Shown here in pieces: positions 16,185-26,308 of a DNA stretch of 64,000 nt. Where the stretch lies: positions 1 through 64,000 of the forward strand of contig CASDXO010000008.1 of NCBI GenBank assembly GCA_949285135.1. Reading direction: 5' to 3'. A program made the position numbers and the translations under genes. Below the pieces are notes generated by a model. The model saw nothing but the letters and a program-made list of their open reading frames with translations, was not told the DNA's origin and made no database searches. This DNA comes from an uncultured Phascolarctobacterium sp. (GTDB lineage Bacteria; Bacillota; Negativicutes; Acidaminococcales; Acidaminococcaceae). Numbering within the stretch: position 1 is the first letter of the stretch; the number at the start of each line of letters is the position of its first letter.

Positions 16185-16412
16185 ATGCGTGAAATATTAA
16201 CAGGCAGGATTTACAGACATTTTAAAGGTAAATTGTACAGAGTTATTTTAATAGCAATACATTCTGAAACAAGGGAAAGATACGTAGTGTATGAAGCTTT
16301 GTATGGAGATTTTGGTTATTTTGTCAGACCGTATGATATGTTTGCATCAGAAGTTGACCACCAAAAATATCCTGAAGTAAAGCAACAATATCGGTTTGAA
16401 TTGCAGGACTAG
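16185..16412 (+). CDS. DUF1653 family protein
   Basis: Small protein of 75 residues matching the DUF1653 pattern: [14 protein letters not shown] near the start, then [17 protein letters not shown] and VRPYDMF. Its function is unknown. The compact, aromatic- and basic-rich sheet-like pattern suggests a single small domain. The start is ATG 16185 behind AGAGGGTGA, not the GTG nine bases earlier that lies in the ribosome-binding site. It is a stand-alone gene between the tRNA terminator and a new promoter. Confidence 0.85.
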   Translation: MREILTGRIYRHFKGKLYRVILIAIHSETRERYVVYEALYGDFGYFVRPYDMFASEVDHQKYPEVKQQYRFELQD

Positions 16413-16479
16413 TGAGAAAGAAAGTGTAAAATTATAGTGATACGGCAGGATTTTTGTTGCCAATCAACGAATATTTTAT

Positions 16480-16488
16480 TGTTATAAT
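16480..16488 (+). promoter_or_regulatory. extended -10 promoter upstream of lapA-recJ
   Basis: TGT followed by TATAAT (16483-16488), 22 bases before the lapA start. TTGTTG and TTGCCA lie upstream but at poor spacing (23 and 20 bases), so promoter strength would rest on the extended -10. Confidence 0.45.
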
Positions 16489-16510
16489 GTTAATTTCAGG
16501 AGATGATAAT

Positions 16511-16864
16511 ATGCCCTATTTATTATTCACGGTTTTGGTAAGTATTGTTGTTGCGTTGTTTGCGGTACAGAATGCTGTTAGTGTCGCTCTGAACTTCTTT
16601 TTCTGGAGTTTTCAAAGTTCTCTTGTTATGGTAATTTTAGGCTCTTTCCTCCTGGGTATCCTTGTTGCCGCCTGCTATTTGCTAATGGTGAAGGCAAAAC
16701 ATTATATGCTGGCAAAGAAGCTTAATGATGATATAGCAAAGCTGCAAAAAGAAAAAAAGACTTTGGAAGAGCAGGTTGCTATGCTGATGCATAACCAGAA
16801 GCTGCGTGATGATGCAGCAAAAAACAGCACGGCTGAAAAAAATACTGCTTCGGAGCAGCCGTAA
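16511..16864 (+). CDS. LapA-domain (DUF1049) inner membrane protein
   Basis: 117 residues: two membrane segments (about 3-20 and 36-58), then a cytoplasmic coiled-coil helix (KKLNDDIAKLQKEKKTLEEQ, about 72-91) and a polar tail. This is the layout of LapA/YciS, linked to control of lipopolysaccharide synthesis in Gram-negative bacteria. Its presence agrees with a diderm cell. The start is ATG 16511 behind AGGAGATG. An upstream ATG at 16454 lies before the promoter -10 and is rejected. Its TAA overlaps the recJ ATG by one base. Confidence 0.8.
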   Translation: MPYLLFTVLVSIVVALFAVQNAVSVALNFFFWSFQSSLVMVILGSFLLGILVAACYLLMVKAKHYMLAKKLNDDIAKLQKEKKTLEEQVAMLMHNQKLRDDAAKNSTAEKNTASEQP

Positions 16865-19182
16865 TGATTGGCAAGAGAAAAATTTGGCATGTTAAAGAGT
16901 GCAACAGGGAAAAAGCCGGAGGACTGGCAGCAGAACTTGATGTTTCTCCTATTGTTACAGGTATACTTTTAGAACGTGGTTTTACTACTGCCGAAGCTAT
17001 GCGTGAGTTTTTATATGCAAGCAGCAAGCCTTTTCATAATCCGTTTTTAATGAAAGATATGCAAAAGGCTGTACAGCGTATATGTATGGCAGTGCAGAAC
17101 GGCGAAAAGATAACTGTATACGGCGATTATGATGTGGACGGCATTACGGCATCTTCTTTATTATATACATATCTGAAGAGTGCCGGGGCTTGTGTAGATA
17201 CATATATTCCGAAACGGGAAAATGAAGGTTATGGATTAAATGATGCGGCACTCACATTTCTGGAGGAAAACGGTACTGGTCTTGTAGTTACTGTAGACTG
17301 TGGCATAAGCGGCGTACATGAAGTTGAACAGGCTCCGGACAGTCTGGATATTATTATAACTGATCACCATACGGTGCCGGAAGTGCTGCCTCCAGCATTT
17401 GCTGTCGTCAATCCCAAACAGCCTGGCTGTACTTATCCGTTTAAGGATTTAAGCGGAGTGGGAGTAGCTTTTAAACTTTGTCAGGCATTAGATTTTAATA
17501 AAGGGTCTTCTGAATACTGGAGCGGGTTGACGGAGCTGGCAGCTTTGGGAACTGTGGCTGATATTGTGCCGCTTGTGGGAGAAAACAGGGAAATTGTGCG
17601 TCGTGGTTTGGCTGCGATGAAAAATACCAAGCTGCCTGGGCTGCAGGCGCTGATTGAAGCAAGCGGCTGTTGTCAGGAAAGTATAACTTCTGAGAATATC
17701 GGCTTTATGCTGGCTCCACGGCTTAATGCAGTAGGAAGACTTGAGCATGCTCAGTCTGCAGTGGAGTTGCTGACGAGTGATAACAGGGAAAAGGCTGCTG
17801 CCATTGCGGAAAAGCTGAACAGAGAAAACGCATTGCGGCAGGAAATAAGCCGTGAAATTATGCAAGATGCAGAGGCCATGCTGGCTGAGCAGGAGCATAT
17901 TGATACGGCAATCGTACTGGCATCTGAAAACTGGCATCAGGGAGTAATAGGTATTGTTGCTTCACGGCTGGTAGATAAATATCATCTCCCTGTAATTTTA
18001 TTAAGTGTTTGCGGAGATATTGCTAAAGGAAGCTGCCGCAGTATACCTGCGCTTAATCTTTATGAAGCTATTAATGCTGAAAGTGATATTCTGCTGCAGT
18101 TTGGCGGTCATCACCAGGCAGCGGGCTTAACGTTGCCGACAGATAAAATAGAGGAATTTCGTTGCAGGTTCAGAGCGTACGTGCAAGAACATTTGCTGGC
18201 AGACGATTATTATCCTCAGCTTGAAGTAGATTGCGTTTTAAGTGATAACGGTAGCATTACTGTACGTGACTTGGAGCAGCTGACTTTATTGGAACCGTTT
18301 GGATGTAATAATCCGGCTCCGGTATTTGCCTTTACTAATGCCATACTGGGAAATCACAGGGCCATTGGTAAAGACAGAAGCCACCTGCAGTTTAGTGTCA
18401 GTAAAGGAGACAATAGTTATAAAGCAGTGATGTGGAATCAGGCAGGAATGCTGCCGGTATTATATGATGGCATGCTTGCAGATATTGCTTTTATGCCTCG
18501 TATTAACGTGTGGAATGGAGAAAGCTCTGTGCAGCTGCAAGCTTTATCTATTCGTCAGAAAATGGAAATTTGTGATTTAAGATACAGTGCGGATGATAAA
18601 ACCAGAGTAATTGAAATGTTTCTGCGTACGGCAGAAAAAATGACTGTACTGCTCAATAAGCAGCGCCAGATTGACGGATTGCAGGCAAATAATCATTTAC
18701 AGCTAAAGACATATGACAGTGATGTCAGTGATAAACTGGTTGTACTGTATGATTTGCCGCAGCAGCCTTTGAAAGAGGTAATGGTGCGTTTGCGGAAAGC
18801 AGGCGTCAAACTGGCAGTACTGGCTTTTAACCGTGCAGATCGGGATGCTGCCGAAGCAGAAGTACGTTTTCAGTATCCTGACAGGGAAGCAATGGCAATT
18901 GGCTATAAAAAACTTATGGAGCGATTGCAGCAGCAACGTGCAATAGACAGAGTTATGCTTGTAAAAGAAGATAACAGGATGATTTCTGAAAATATCCTGC
19001 TCATATTGCAGGAACTGGGATTGATTGTCTGCGAAGGGGATATGCTGCGGGTGGGAACAATCCGCAAATGCAGTCTGGAAGATTCACCTTTATATGTTTC
19101 GTTGCAGCAGCAGAGGGCGGTGCTTCTGCAAAGCTGTATGGAAAATATGAGGATATCGCAGTATGAGCTTTTACGGGCATGA
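16864..19182 (+). CDS. recJ: single-stranded-DNA-specific exonuclease RecJ
   Basis: 5'-3' single-strand exonuclease of recombination and mismatch/base repair, 772 residues. DHH-family metal motifs are present: DYDVDG near 83, DCGIS near 148, DHHT near 170. The DHHA1 motif GGHHQAAGLT lies near 420. An extension of about 200 residues after the OB region is typical of Firmicutes RecJ. It begins at the ATG that overlaps the lapA stop (TAATG) and is followed directly by rel. Confidence 0.96.
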   Translation: MIGKRKIWHVKECNREKAGGLAAELDVSPIVTGILLERGFTTAEAMREFLYASSKPFHNPFLMKDMQKAVQRICMAVQNGEKITVYGDYDVDGITASSLLYTYLKSAGACVDTYIPKRENEGYGLNDAALTFLEENGTGLVVTVDCGISGVHEVEQAPDSLDIIITDHHTVPEVLPPAFAVVNPKQPGCTYPFKDLSGVGVAFKLCQALDFNKGSSEYWSGLTELAALGTVADIVPLVGENREIVRRGLAAMKNTKLPGLQALIEASGCCQESITSENIGFMLAPRLNAVGRLEHAQSAVELLTSDNREKAAAIAEKLNRENALRQEISREIMQDAEAMLAEQEHIDTAIVLASENWHQGVIGIVASRLVDKYHLPVILLSVCGDIAKGSCRSIPALNLYEAINAESDILLQFGGHHQAAGLTLPTDKIEEFRCRFRAYVQEHLLADDYYPQLEVDCVLSDNGSITVRDLEQLTLLEPFGCNNPAPVFAFTNAILGNHRAIGKDRSHLQFSVSKGDNSYKAVMWNQAGMLPVLYDGMLADIAFMPRINVWNGESSVQLQALSIRQKMEICDLRYSADDKTRVIEMFLRTAEKMTVLLNKQRQIDGLQANNHLQLKTYDSDVSDKLVVLYDLPQQPLKEVMVRLRKAGVKLAVLAFNRADRDAAEAEVRFQYPDREAMAIGYKKLMERLQQQRAIDRVMLVKEDNRMISENILLILQELGLIVCEGDMLRVGTIRKCSLEDSPLYVSLQQQRAVLLQSCMENMRISQYELLRA

Positions 19183-19208
19183 AATAGTTTTAGATGGGAG
19201 TGGGAAGT

Positions 19209-21458
19209 ATGCCTACTACAAATGATGTTGTAAATATTGAGGAATTTTTTGACAAAGTAAGCAAGTATTTAAATAAAGACCAGGTAGCTTTTGTGCGAAA
19301 GGCGTATGATTTGGCAGCAGAAGCTCATTCGGTGCAGCGCAGAAAATCCGGTGAACCATACATTATCCATCCTATTGGCGTAGCAGGTATTCTGGCACAG
19401 CTGCAGATGGATGATAAGACTCTGGCAGCAGCTTTTTTGCATGATGTTGTTGAGGATACTGATTATACTCTGGAGGATATCAAAGGACGTTTTGGTGTTG
19501 TTGTTGCCAATCTGGTAGATGGTGTGACCAAACTGGGCAAAATTGAATATATATCCAAAGAAGACCGTCAGATAGAAAATTATCGTAAAATGTTTCTGGC
19601 TATGGCAAGGGATATCCGTGTCGTATTGATAAAGCTTGCGGACAGACTGCACAACATGCGTACCATGAAATATATGCCTGTGCATAAGCAGCAGTCTATT
19701 TCCCGCGAGACATTGGAGATTTATGCTCCGTTGGCTCACAGACTCGGTATCTATACTATCAAATGGGAGTTGGAGGATCTGGCTTTCAGATATATGGAGC
19801 CGGATATCTACTACAATTTGGTAGAGCAGGTTAAAATTAAACGTCGTGAACGCGAAGCCATGATTAATGAAGCCATGGCAGAAATGAAAGAGAGCCTTGA
19901 AAAAGCAAATATCAAATGTGAGATTCAGGGACGTCCGAAGAATTTTTACAGCATCCATAAAAAAATGCTGCGTGATCATAAGGAACTGAATGAAATTTAT
20001 GACCTGCTTGCTATCCGTGTGCTGGTGGATACCGTTAAGGATTGTTATGGAACTTTAGGCATTGTACACAGCATGTGGCGGCCGATACCGGGACGCTTTA
20101 AAGATTATGTGGCTGTGCCTAAATCCAATATGTATCAGTCCCTGCATACAACAGTGCTGTCTACAGGTGGGCAGCCGCTGGAAATTCAGATTCGTACCTT
20201 TGAAATGCACCGTATTTCTGAATACGGTATTGCGGCGCATTGGCGCTATAAAGAAAGCGGCGGCAGTAAGCCGGCTTCCCAAAGCAGTACTGATAAAGGT
20301 TTTGATGCCAAGCTGTCCTGGCTGCGCCAGCTGCTTGAATGGCATCAGGACATGAATGATTCCCGTGATTTTGTCAATACGGTTAAGATGGACATCTTTG
20401 CTGATGAAGTATTTGTATTTACTCCCCGCGGGGATGTTATCGACCTTCCTGTTGGCAGTGTGCCCATAGATTTTGCGTATAGGATCCATACCGATGTTGG
20501 TAATCGCTGTGTCGGTGCTAAAGTCAACGGGCGCATTGTGCCTCTTGATTTTAAACTAAGCAATGGCGATATTGTGGAAGTCATTACCTCCAAGCAGTCC
20601 AGTGGTCCAAGTCGTGACTGGATCAATATTGTCGGCTCGTCTGATACACGTAATAAGATTAAGAGCTGGTTCAAAAAAGAGCGGCGTGAAGAAAATATTG
20701 TTAAAGGCCGTGAAATGCTGGATAAAGAAGCCAAAAGATTGGGGTATGACCCCAAAGTTTTGGCACGTCCGGAAAAACTTAAAGAAGCAGGAGCCAAGCT
20801 GCGTATCGACAGCGATGATAATTTGCTGGCAGCATTGGGCTATGGCGGTGTTACGCTGAATACCGTTATTTCTAAGCTTGTTGAGATTTATAAAAAAGAT
20901 CAGAAGTTAAATACAACTAAGGATCTGTCTGAACTGCTGGCAGAACTGAAACCAAGAAAATCCAAGGCGAAAGCAAGCCATGGTATCCTCGTAAAAGGCG
21001 AGGAAGGCATTATGGTTAAGTTGGCTCGCTGCTGTAATCCTATACCGGGTGATCCTGTTATCGGCTATATTACACGTGGCAGCGGCGTGTCTGTACACAG
21101 AGCTGACTGTCCTAACGTACTGAGTAATAATCCTGATGAGCAGAGCAGGCTGATAGAGGTTGCCTGGGATGTTGGCATTGATTCAGTTTATAAGGTAAAT
21201 ATTGTTATAACTTCAGTAAATCGACCAGGTATGATGGCAGATATTATGATGGCAACGAGTGAAGCTAAACTGAACATTTTCTCACTGAATTGCCGTACGG
21301 ATAAAAATAAAGTGGCAACTACGCATATTGGGCTTGATATCAGCAGCTTGGAACAGTTAGAATATATTATGAACCGCATACGTCGCATGAAGGGTGTATA
21401 CAGTGTAGAACGTGTGGTTGCAAGTTTCAGCGGCAGTAACGGCGGAGGTAAAAAATGA
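19209..21458 (+). CDS. rel: bifunctional (p)ppGpp synthetase/hydrolase Rel
   Basis: Stringent response enzyme, 749 residues, full length. The hydrolase HD domain contains [10 protein letters not shown] near 85-94, so hydrolysis should work. The synthetase domain carries [13 protein letters not shown] near 240-252. TGS (about 395-455), then a Zn-finger/CC region with [10 protein letters not shown] near 610, then an ACT domain follow. It is therefore a bifunctional long RSH rather than a synthetase-only RelA. The start is ATG 19209, with GGGAG eight bases upstream, rather than ATG 19194, which lacks a ribosome-binding site. Confidence 0.96.
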   Translation: MPTTNDVVNIEEFFDKVSKYLNKDQVAFVRKAYDLAAEAHSVQRRKSGEPYIIHPIGVAGILAQLQMDDKTLAAAFLHDVVEDTDYTLEDIKGRFGVVVANLVDGVTKLGKIEYISKEDRQIENYRKMFLAMARDIRVVLIKLADRLHNMRTMKYMPVHKQQSISRETLEIYAPLAHRLGIYTIKWELEDLAFRYMEPDIYYNLVEQVKIKRREREAMINEAMAEMKESLEKANIKCEIQGRPKNFYSIHKKMLRDHKELNEIYDLLAIRVLVDTVKDCYGTLGIVHSMWRPIPGRFKDYVAVPKSNMYQSLHTTVLSTGGQPLEIQIRTFEMHRISEYGIAAHWRYKESGGSKPASQSSTDKGFDAKLSWLRQLLEWHQDMNDSRDFVNTVKMDIFADEVFVFTPRGDVIDLPVGSVPIDFAYRIHTDVGNRCVGAKVNGRIVPLDFKLSNGDIVEVITSKQSSGPSRDWINIVGSSDTRNKIKSWFKKERREENIVKGREMLDKEAKRLGYDPKVLARPEKLKEAGAKLRIDSDDNLLAALGYGGVTLNTVISKLVEIYKKDQKLNTTKDLSELLAELKPRKSKAKASHGILVKGEEGIMVKLARCCNPIPGDPVIGYITRGSGVSVHRADCPNVLSNNPDEQSRLIEVAWDVGIDSVYKVNIVITSVNRPGMMADIMMATSEAKLNIFSLNCRTDKNKVATTHIGLDISSLEQLEYIMNRIRRMKGVYSVERVVASFSGSNGGGKK

Positions 21459-21904
21459 GGGCTGTAGTACAGCGTGTTGATCATGCCAGAGTAACCGTTG
21501 AGGGTCATGTTGTCGGAGAAATTGGCAAAGGACTCCTTGTTCTTGTCGGTGTGGTGGAAGGTGATATGGACAAGGATGTCCAGTACCTTGCCGATAAGGT
21601 TACGGGCCTGCGTATTTTTGAAGACGAAGCAGGTAAAATGAATTTATCTGTCAAAGACGTTGGCGGTGAAATTTTGAGCGTATCGCAGTTTACGTTATAT
21701 GGTGATTGCCGTAAAGGCAAACGACCTTCGTTTGATAAAGCTGCCAGACCTGAAACTGCTACCGTATTGTATGAAAAGTTCAATGATTTATGTCGTCAGC
21801 AGGGTTTGAATGTTGCGACAGGAGTATTTGGTGCACATATGTTGGTAGATTTGGTCAATAACGGACCGGTTACCATTCTGCTGGACAGCAGCAGAATATT
21901 GTAG
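21455..21904 (+). CDS. dtd: D-aminoacyl-tRNA deacylase
   Basis: Proofreading enzyme that removes D-amino acids from mischarged tRNA, 149 residues. The family motifs [17 protein letters not shown] near 77-93 and the C-terminal [11 protein letters not shown] (cross-subunit Gly-cisPro element as NGPVT) are present. Its ATG overlaps the rel stop codon (ATGA), a translational coupling seen in many Firmicutes. It acts as a homodimer in the cytoplasm. Confidence 0.96.
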   Translation: MRAVVQRVDHARVTVEGHVVGEIGKGLLVLVGVVEGDMDKDVQYLADKVTGLRIFEDEAGKMNLSVKDVGGEILSVSQFTLYGDCRKGKRPSFDKAARPETATVLYEKFNDLCRQQGLNVATGVFGAHMLVDLVNNGPVTILLDSSRIL

Positions 21905-21916
21905 TGAGGAGGATTT

Positions 21917-22537
21917 ATGAAAATATACAGATTGGAAGTAGGCATGCTGGCTACTAACTGCTATATTGCCGTTAACGAGGAGTTGAAAGAAGGCGTTATT
22001 GTTGATCCTGGTGGGGATGCAGATAAAATTCTGGCTGCTGTAGATAAATTAGGTATTACCGTAAAAGCTATTTTTATTACCCATGGACACAGTGATCATA
22101 TTATGGCGCTTAATGAGGTAAGAAAAGCTACCGGTGCGCCGGTTTATATTAGCAGCGAAGATGCTGACATGCTGACCAGAGCAGAGCGTAATCTGTCCAT
22201 TTATATTACAAATGGACTGGAATGTGCTGCAGCAGAAAAAATTTTTCAGGACGGCGATGTAATAGAAGCTGCAGGAATGATGTTTAAGGTTTACGCTACT
22301 CCGGGACATACTAAGGGCGGTGTCTGCCTGCAGGTAGAGGATACTGTGTTCTGCGGTGACACTGTGTTTTGTGAATCTATCGGTCGTACTGATCTGCCTG
22401 GAGGCAGTTACAAGGAAATACTGCAGTCGATTAAAAATAAAATTCTTGTATTGGATGATGAGACAAAGCTCCTGCCGGGGCATGGGCCTGCTACTACTGT
22501 AGGCTGGGAACGTCGCAGAAATCCCTTTTTGCAATAG
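21917..22537 (+). CDS. metallo-beta-lactamase fold hydrolase (glyoxalase II-like)
   Basis: 206 residues with the zinc ligands of the MBL fold: THGHSDH near 55-61, a His in PGHTKGG near 131, Asp in FCGDTVF and His in LPGHGP near 193. It is short, lacking the C-terminal substrate domain of true glyoxalase II, and resembles the YqgX-type proteins found in this location in Firmicutes. Thioester or lactoylthiol hydrolysis is plausible; the substrate is unknown. Confidence 0.88.
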   Translation: MKIYRLEVGMLATNCYIAVNEELKEGVIVDPGGDADKILAAVDKLGITVKAIFITHGHSDHIMALNEVRKATGAPVYISSEDADMLTRAERNLSIYITNGLECAAAEKIFQDGDVIEAAGMMFKVYATPGHTKGGVCLQVEDTVFCGDTVFCESIGRTDLPGGSYKEILQSIKNKILVLDDETKLLPGHGPATTVGWERRRNPFLQ

Positions 22538-22540
22538 ATC

Positions 22541-23614
22541 ATGCTGAAATACTGGCCTTATATAAAAACAAGTACTTTTTTTAAATTACTGGTAACTGCT
22601 GCTGTTTCCTTTATACTTTACGAAATGGCAGTTTTTCTGCTGCCTCTTTTATTGGCGATAGGTATGGCATTCGCTTTATATCCCATTGTTAATTTAATCT
22701 CCAAGGTTAAGGTTGGGCAGGGAACAATACATCTTTCACGTGTAGTAGCTATTGCTTTGGCTTTTGTTACCTTTGGGGTTTTTGTCCTGGTTACTATAGG
22801 GTTTATTATTCTGCCGCTGTTCGGACAGATCAACGAATTATTAGTCAAGCTGCCTGATTTCTTGCAGAAAGCAGAAACCAATAATTTGAATATATTTTTT
22901 GATGGCAATGGTAAATATCCTCAGCTGCCTTCAACCTTTGGAATGTTACTTGATGAAATCATTAACTGGGCAATGATTTTTGTCAGCAATATTTTAAAGA
23001 ATTTGCTGCATTCCAGTATTGATATTATCAGAAATCTTGTGGGTCTGGTTGTTGTGCCGTTCCTGTCATTCTATTTTCTTAAAGACTGGCGTGACCTCAG
23101 ACTCATGGTAATTAACCTGTTTAATTATGATGCTCAGGAAAAGGCTGCACATGTTATTGATGAAATAGGTCGTACGTTAAGTGCTTATATCCAAGGCCTT
23201 GGCAAGTTAAGCTTGATTGCCGGCATCAGCATTACTTTAGGGACGCTCAGTCTCGGCGTGGATTTTCCTCTTGTTTTGGGATTTCTGGCCATGCTTGCAG
23301 AAACAGTGCCTGTGGTAGGGCCCATGGTGGGTGCTGTGCCTGCGATTTTTATTGCTTACGGTCAGTCAAGCACCAATGCGTTTTATGTAGCATTGTTTTA
23401 TTTGATTTTTTATCAGTTTGATGCTAATTTTATCATGCCTAAAGTGATGGGTCAGAAAATTGATCTGCATCCGGTAGTACTTATTATCAGCCTTCTGATT
23501 GGTGCAAAATTATTCGGTATTTTGGGTATGCTGTTTGCAGTGCCTGTCGCAGCAGTATATCGTGTTTTGTATAAAGAGTTATGGCATGATGGCGAACGGG
23601 CAGTGAAAAAATGA
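22541..23614 (+). CDS. AI-2E family (PerM-like) transporter
   Basis: Integral membrane protein of 357 residues. Hydrophobic segments lie near 10-40, 68-92, 150-175 and 205-335, with the family-typical C-terminal block (VPVVGPMVGAVPA, then FDANFIMPKVMG...HPVVLIISLLIGAKLFG). The family includes putative exporters of AI-2 and Na+/H+ antiporters, so the substrate cannot be named. It starts three bases after the hydrolase stop, and its end overlaps the start of hemZ by four bases. Confidence 0.88.
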   Translation: MLKYWPYIKTSTFFKLLVTAAVSFILYEMAVFLLPLLLAIGMAFALYPIVNLISKVKVGQGTIHLSRVVAIALAFVTFGVFVLVTIGFIILPLFGQINELLVKLPDFLQKAETNNLNIFFDGNGKYPQLPSTFGMLLDEIINWAMIFVSNILKNLLHSSIDIIRNLVGLVVVPFLSFYFLKDWRDLRLMVINLFNYDAQEKAAHVIDEIGRTLSAYIQGLGKLSLIAGISITLGTLSLGVDFPLVLGFLAMLAETVPVVGPMVGAVPAIFIAYGQSSTNAFYVALFYLIFYQFDANFIMPKVMGQKIDLHPVVLIISLLIGAKLFGILGMLFAVPVAAVYRVLYKELWHDGERAVKK

Positions 23615-25032
23615 AGACTTTCAGGCTTATTCATAATCTTGCTTTTGATGTGACGCGGTCAGTAAATGACATGGCCGCGTTATTTGCTTATTATCCGAAT
23701 AGTGAAAGCAGCGTAGTGCTGACTGTGATATGTGATGGCAGAGGTTGTCAGGCTGCATTGAAAACTGATAACTTGTCGCTACAAAGCAGTGTTATAATGT
23801 GTGATGCTTTGATTAGTGGTGAAATCAGCAGGTGTGTTAAGCTGGCTGTATTGGATGTGTTTATTAAGTTTACCGGGGCAAAACTTGAATTGCCATGGGG
23901 GATTTTGACCGGTGTAAGGCCTGGTAAGCTCACGCATAAATTATTGAGTGCAGGTATAAGTGCTGAACAGCTGCCGCAGTACCTGCAGCAGAAGTATCTT
24001 TTACCCTTGCAGCAGGCAGAATTGCTGAGAGATATCTGCATGCTGCAGGAAAGAGTGCTGCCTGACAGTAAGGCTGCAGGTGTTTATATCGGGATACCGT
24101 ACTGTCCCAGTAAATGTGCTTATTGTTCTTTCCCTTCCGGCATTGTGCCTGCGGATGAAGAAAGTCAGCAAAAGTTTTTAAATTACATTGAACAAGATAT
24201 AGAAAATGTGGTAAAATTAATAAGTATGTATGGTTTAAATATTTCTTCTTTATACGTTGGCGGCGGTACACCGACGAGTTTGCAAGAAAAAGTATTTGCC
24301 AGACTTATGCATATCATATCAGCAAAGCTGCTTGTGCCGACTGTAAAAGAATTTACTGTAGAGGCAGGCAGACCGGACTGTTTCAGTCAGGATAAGCTGC
24401 ATGCCATGGAGGCTGCTGGTGTAAACCGCATCAGTGTAAATCCTCAGACGCTGCATGATAGAACTTTGCAGCTGATAGGCAGGCGGCATACCGTAAGTGA
24501 ATTTTACAGGGCTTATGAAATGGCGGTAAAAAGTTCCATACCGGTGATAAATACAGACCTGATAGTGGGATTGCCAGGTGAAACAGAAGCTGATATTGAA
24601 TATTCTTTTACAGAAACTGCAAGGCTGTGTCCGCAAAATCTTACCGTGCATACGCTTACACTGAAAAAAGGTGCAGAACTGTTTGGCAGCCAGCCGTCGC
24701 TTTCTGCTGAGCAGGCGGAAAGAATGCTGGCTAAAGGGTCAGAAATTGCTGCTTCTTTAGGGATGCGGCCATATTATCTGTACAGGCAGCATTATATGTT
24801 GGGGAACCTGGCTAATATAGGTTATGCGCTTGCAGGGACTGAAAGTATTTACAATATACAGATGATGGAAGAAAGACATACGGTTATCGGCATTGGACCT
24901 TCTTCTGCAACCAAAGTACCTTTATCAGACGGGCATCATCTGCATAAGCTTAATATGCCTAAGAATATTTCAACTTATACAGAAAATTTGCAGCAGCTTT
25001 CGGAAAAACGTCAGATGCTGTTTGAAAAATAA
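23611..25032 (+). CDS. hemZ: coproporphyrinogen III dehydrogenase-like radical SAM protein (HemZ type)
   Basis: 473-residue radical SAM enzyme. The FeS motif CPSKCAYC is near residue 165-172, after an N-terminal extension of about 155 residues that distinguishes HemZ from HemW. The YVGGGTPTSL and GLPGETEAD segments are typical of the HemN/HemW group. It may act in heme synthesis or heme handling; true coproporphyrinogen oxidase activity is not certain for this subfamily. The ATG overlaps the preceding stop, and hisS follows 12 bases later. Confidence 0.86.
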   Translation: MKTFRLIHNLAFDVTRSVNDMAALFAYYPNSESSVVLTVICDGRGCQAALKTDNLSLQSSVIMCDALISGEISRCVKLAVLDVFIKFTGAKLELPWGILTGVRPGKLTHKLLSAGISAEQLPQYLQQKYLLPLQQAELLRDICMLQERVLPDSKAAGVYIGIPYCPSKCAYCSFPSGIVPADEESQQKFLNYIEQDIENVVKLISMYGLNISSLYVGGGTPTSLQEKVFARLMHIISAKLLVPTVKEFTVEAGRPDCFSQDKLHAMEAAGVNRISVNPQTLHDRTLQLIGRRHTVSEFYRAYEMAVKSSIPVINTDLIVGLPGETEADIEYSFTETARLCPQNLTVHTLTLKKGAELFGSQPSLSAEQAERMLAKGSEIAASLGMRPYYLYRQHYMLGNLANIGYALAGTESIYNIQMMEERHTVIGIGPSSATKVPLSDGHHLHKLNMPKNISTYTENLQQLSEKRQMLFEK

Positions 25033-25044
25033 GGAGGATGAAGC

Positions 25045-26304
25045 ATGCTGACAACTGCGCCGAGAGGCACAAAGGATATTATGCCCGCAGATGTTAAAGC
25101 GTGGCGTTATCTGGAAGAAACCATGCGCAGGATATGTGCGCAATATGGATACAAGGAAATCCGTACCCCGGTTTTTGAACATACGGAATTGTTTCTGCGC
25201 GGTATTGGTGAAACTACGGATGTAGTAGAAAAAGAAATGTATACCTTTACTGACCGCGGTAACAGAAGTATTACCCTGCGCCCGGAGAATACGGCTTCTG
25301 CAGTACGTGCTTATATAGAACATAAGCTGTATGCAGAGCCAGCACCGACCAAACTTTTCTATATCGGGCCAATGTTCAGATATGACAGGCCGCAGGCAGG
25401 TCGTTATCGTCAGTTCCATCAGTTTGGCATTGAAGCGCTTGGTATTCAGGGGCCGAATATTGATGCAGAGATTATTTTACTTGCAGTACAAATTCTGCAG
25501 AGCTTGGGACTGAAAGATTTAAAACTTAAAATCAACTCTGTTGGTTGTCCCAAATGCAGGCCGCTGCATCGTGAAAAACTGCAGGCATTCTTTAAACCGC
25601 ATTTTGATGAGCTGTGCAAAGATTGCCAGTCTCGTTATGCTCGTAATCCCCTGCGACTGCTGGATTGTAAAAATCCCCATTGCCATGAGCTGGGAGACGG
25701 GGCTCCAAGTTTGGAAGAATGTCTGTGTGATGAGTGCAGGGAACATTTTGAAGGATTAAAGAAGCTTTTGACAGCTGCAGGCATAGAATATGAAATAGAC
25801 CATAATCTTGTACGCGGACTTGACTACTATACAAAAACTGCTTTTGAAATTCAGTATCAGCCGCTGGGGGCTCAGAGCGCTGTCTGTGGTGGTGGGCGCT
25901 ATGATGGCTTGATAGAAGAAGTAGGCGGTCCGGCAACGCCTGGTATAGGTTTTGCTATGGGTATGGAGCGGGTACTGCTTGCTTTGGAAAGTCAGAATCT
26001 GCTGCCGGCTGAGATGGAAAGCATGGATGTATTTGCAGTATGCCCTAATCAGGAATATTTCCCGACAGTGTTTAAGACTGTTATTGATTTAAGGCGTGCT
26101 GGCCTGAAAGCTGAATTTGATTTTCAGGGGCGCAGTATGAAGGCGCAAATGAAACAGGCTAATAAAGTTAATGCCAGAAATGTGCTGATTTTCGGTGAGG
26201 ATGAATTTGCCCGCGGTCAGGTAGTACTGCGTAATATGGCTACCAGCGAGCAAAAAGAAATCGCCATTACAGATATAATTACAAATTTACAAGCAGAGGT
26301 GTAA
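25045..26304 (+). CDS. hisS: histidyl-tRNA synthetase
   Basis: Class II aminoacyl-tRNA synthetase, 419 residues. Motif 1 region (GTKDIMP...Y.EIRTPVFE), motif 2 (MFRYDRPQAGRYRQFHQFG near 110-128) and the His-specific LVRGLDYYT near 255-263 with GGGRYDGL are plain, and the C-terminal anticodon domain follows. The start ATG 25045 has AAGGAGGATG upstream. No T-box is visible: only 12 bases separate it from hemZ. It is followed by aspS in the common Firmicutes order. Confidence 0.98.
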   Translation: MLTTAPRGTKDIMPADVKAWRYLEETMRRICAQYGYKEIRTPVFEHTELFLRGIGETTDVVEKEMYTFTDRGNRSITLRPENTASAVRAYIEHKLYAEPAPTKLFYIGPMFRYDRPQAGRYRQFHQFGIEALGIQGPNIDAEIILLAVQILQSLGLKDLKLKINSVGCPKCRPLHREKLQAFFKPHFDELCKDCQSRYARNPLRLLDCKNPHCHELGDGAPSLEECLCDECREHFEGLKKLLTAAGIEYEIDHNLVRGLDYYTKTAFEIQYQPLGAQSAVCGGGRYDGLIEEVGGPATPGIGFAMGMERVLLALESQNLLPAEMESMDVFAVCPNQEYFPTVFKTVIDLRRAGLKAEFDFQGRSMKAQMKQANKVNARNVLIFGEDEFARGQVVLRNMATSEQKEIAITDIITNLQAEV

Positions 26305-26308
26305 AAAC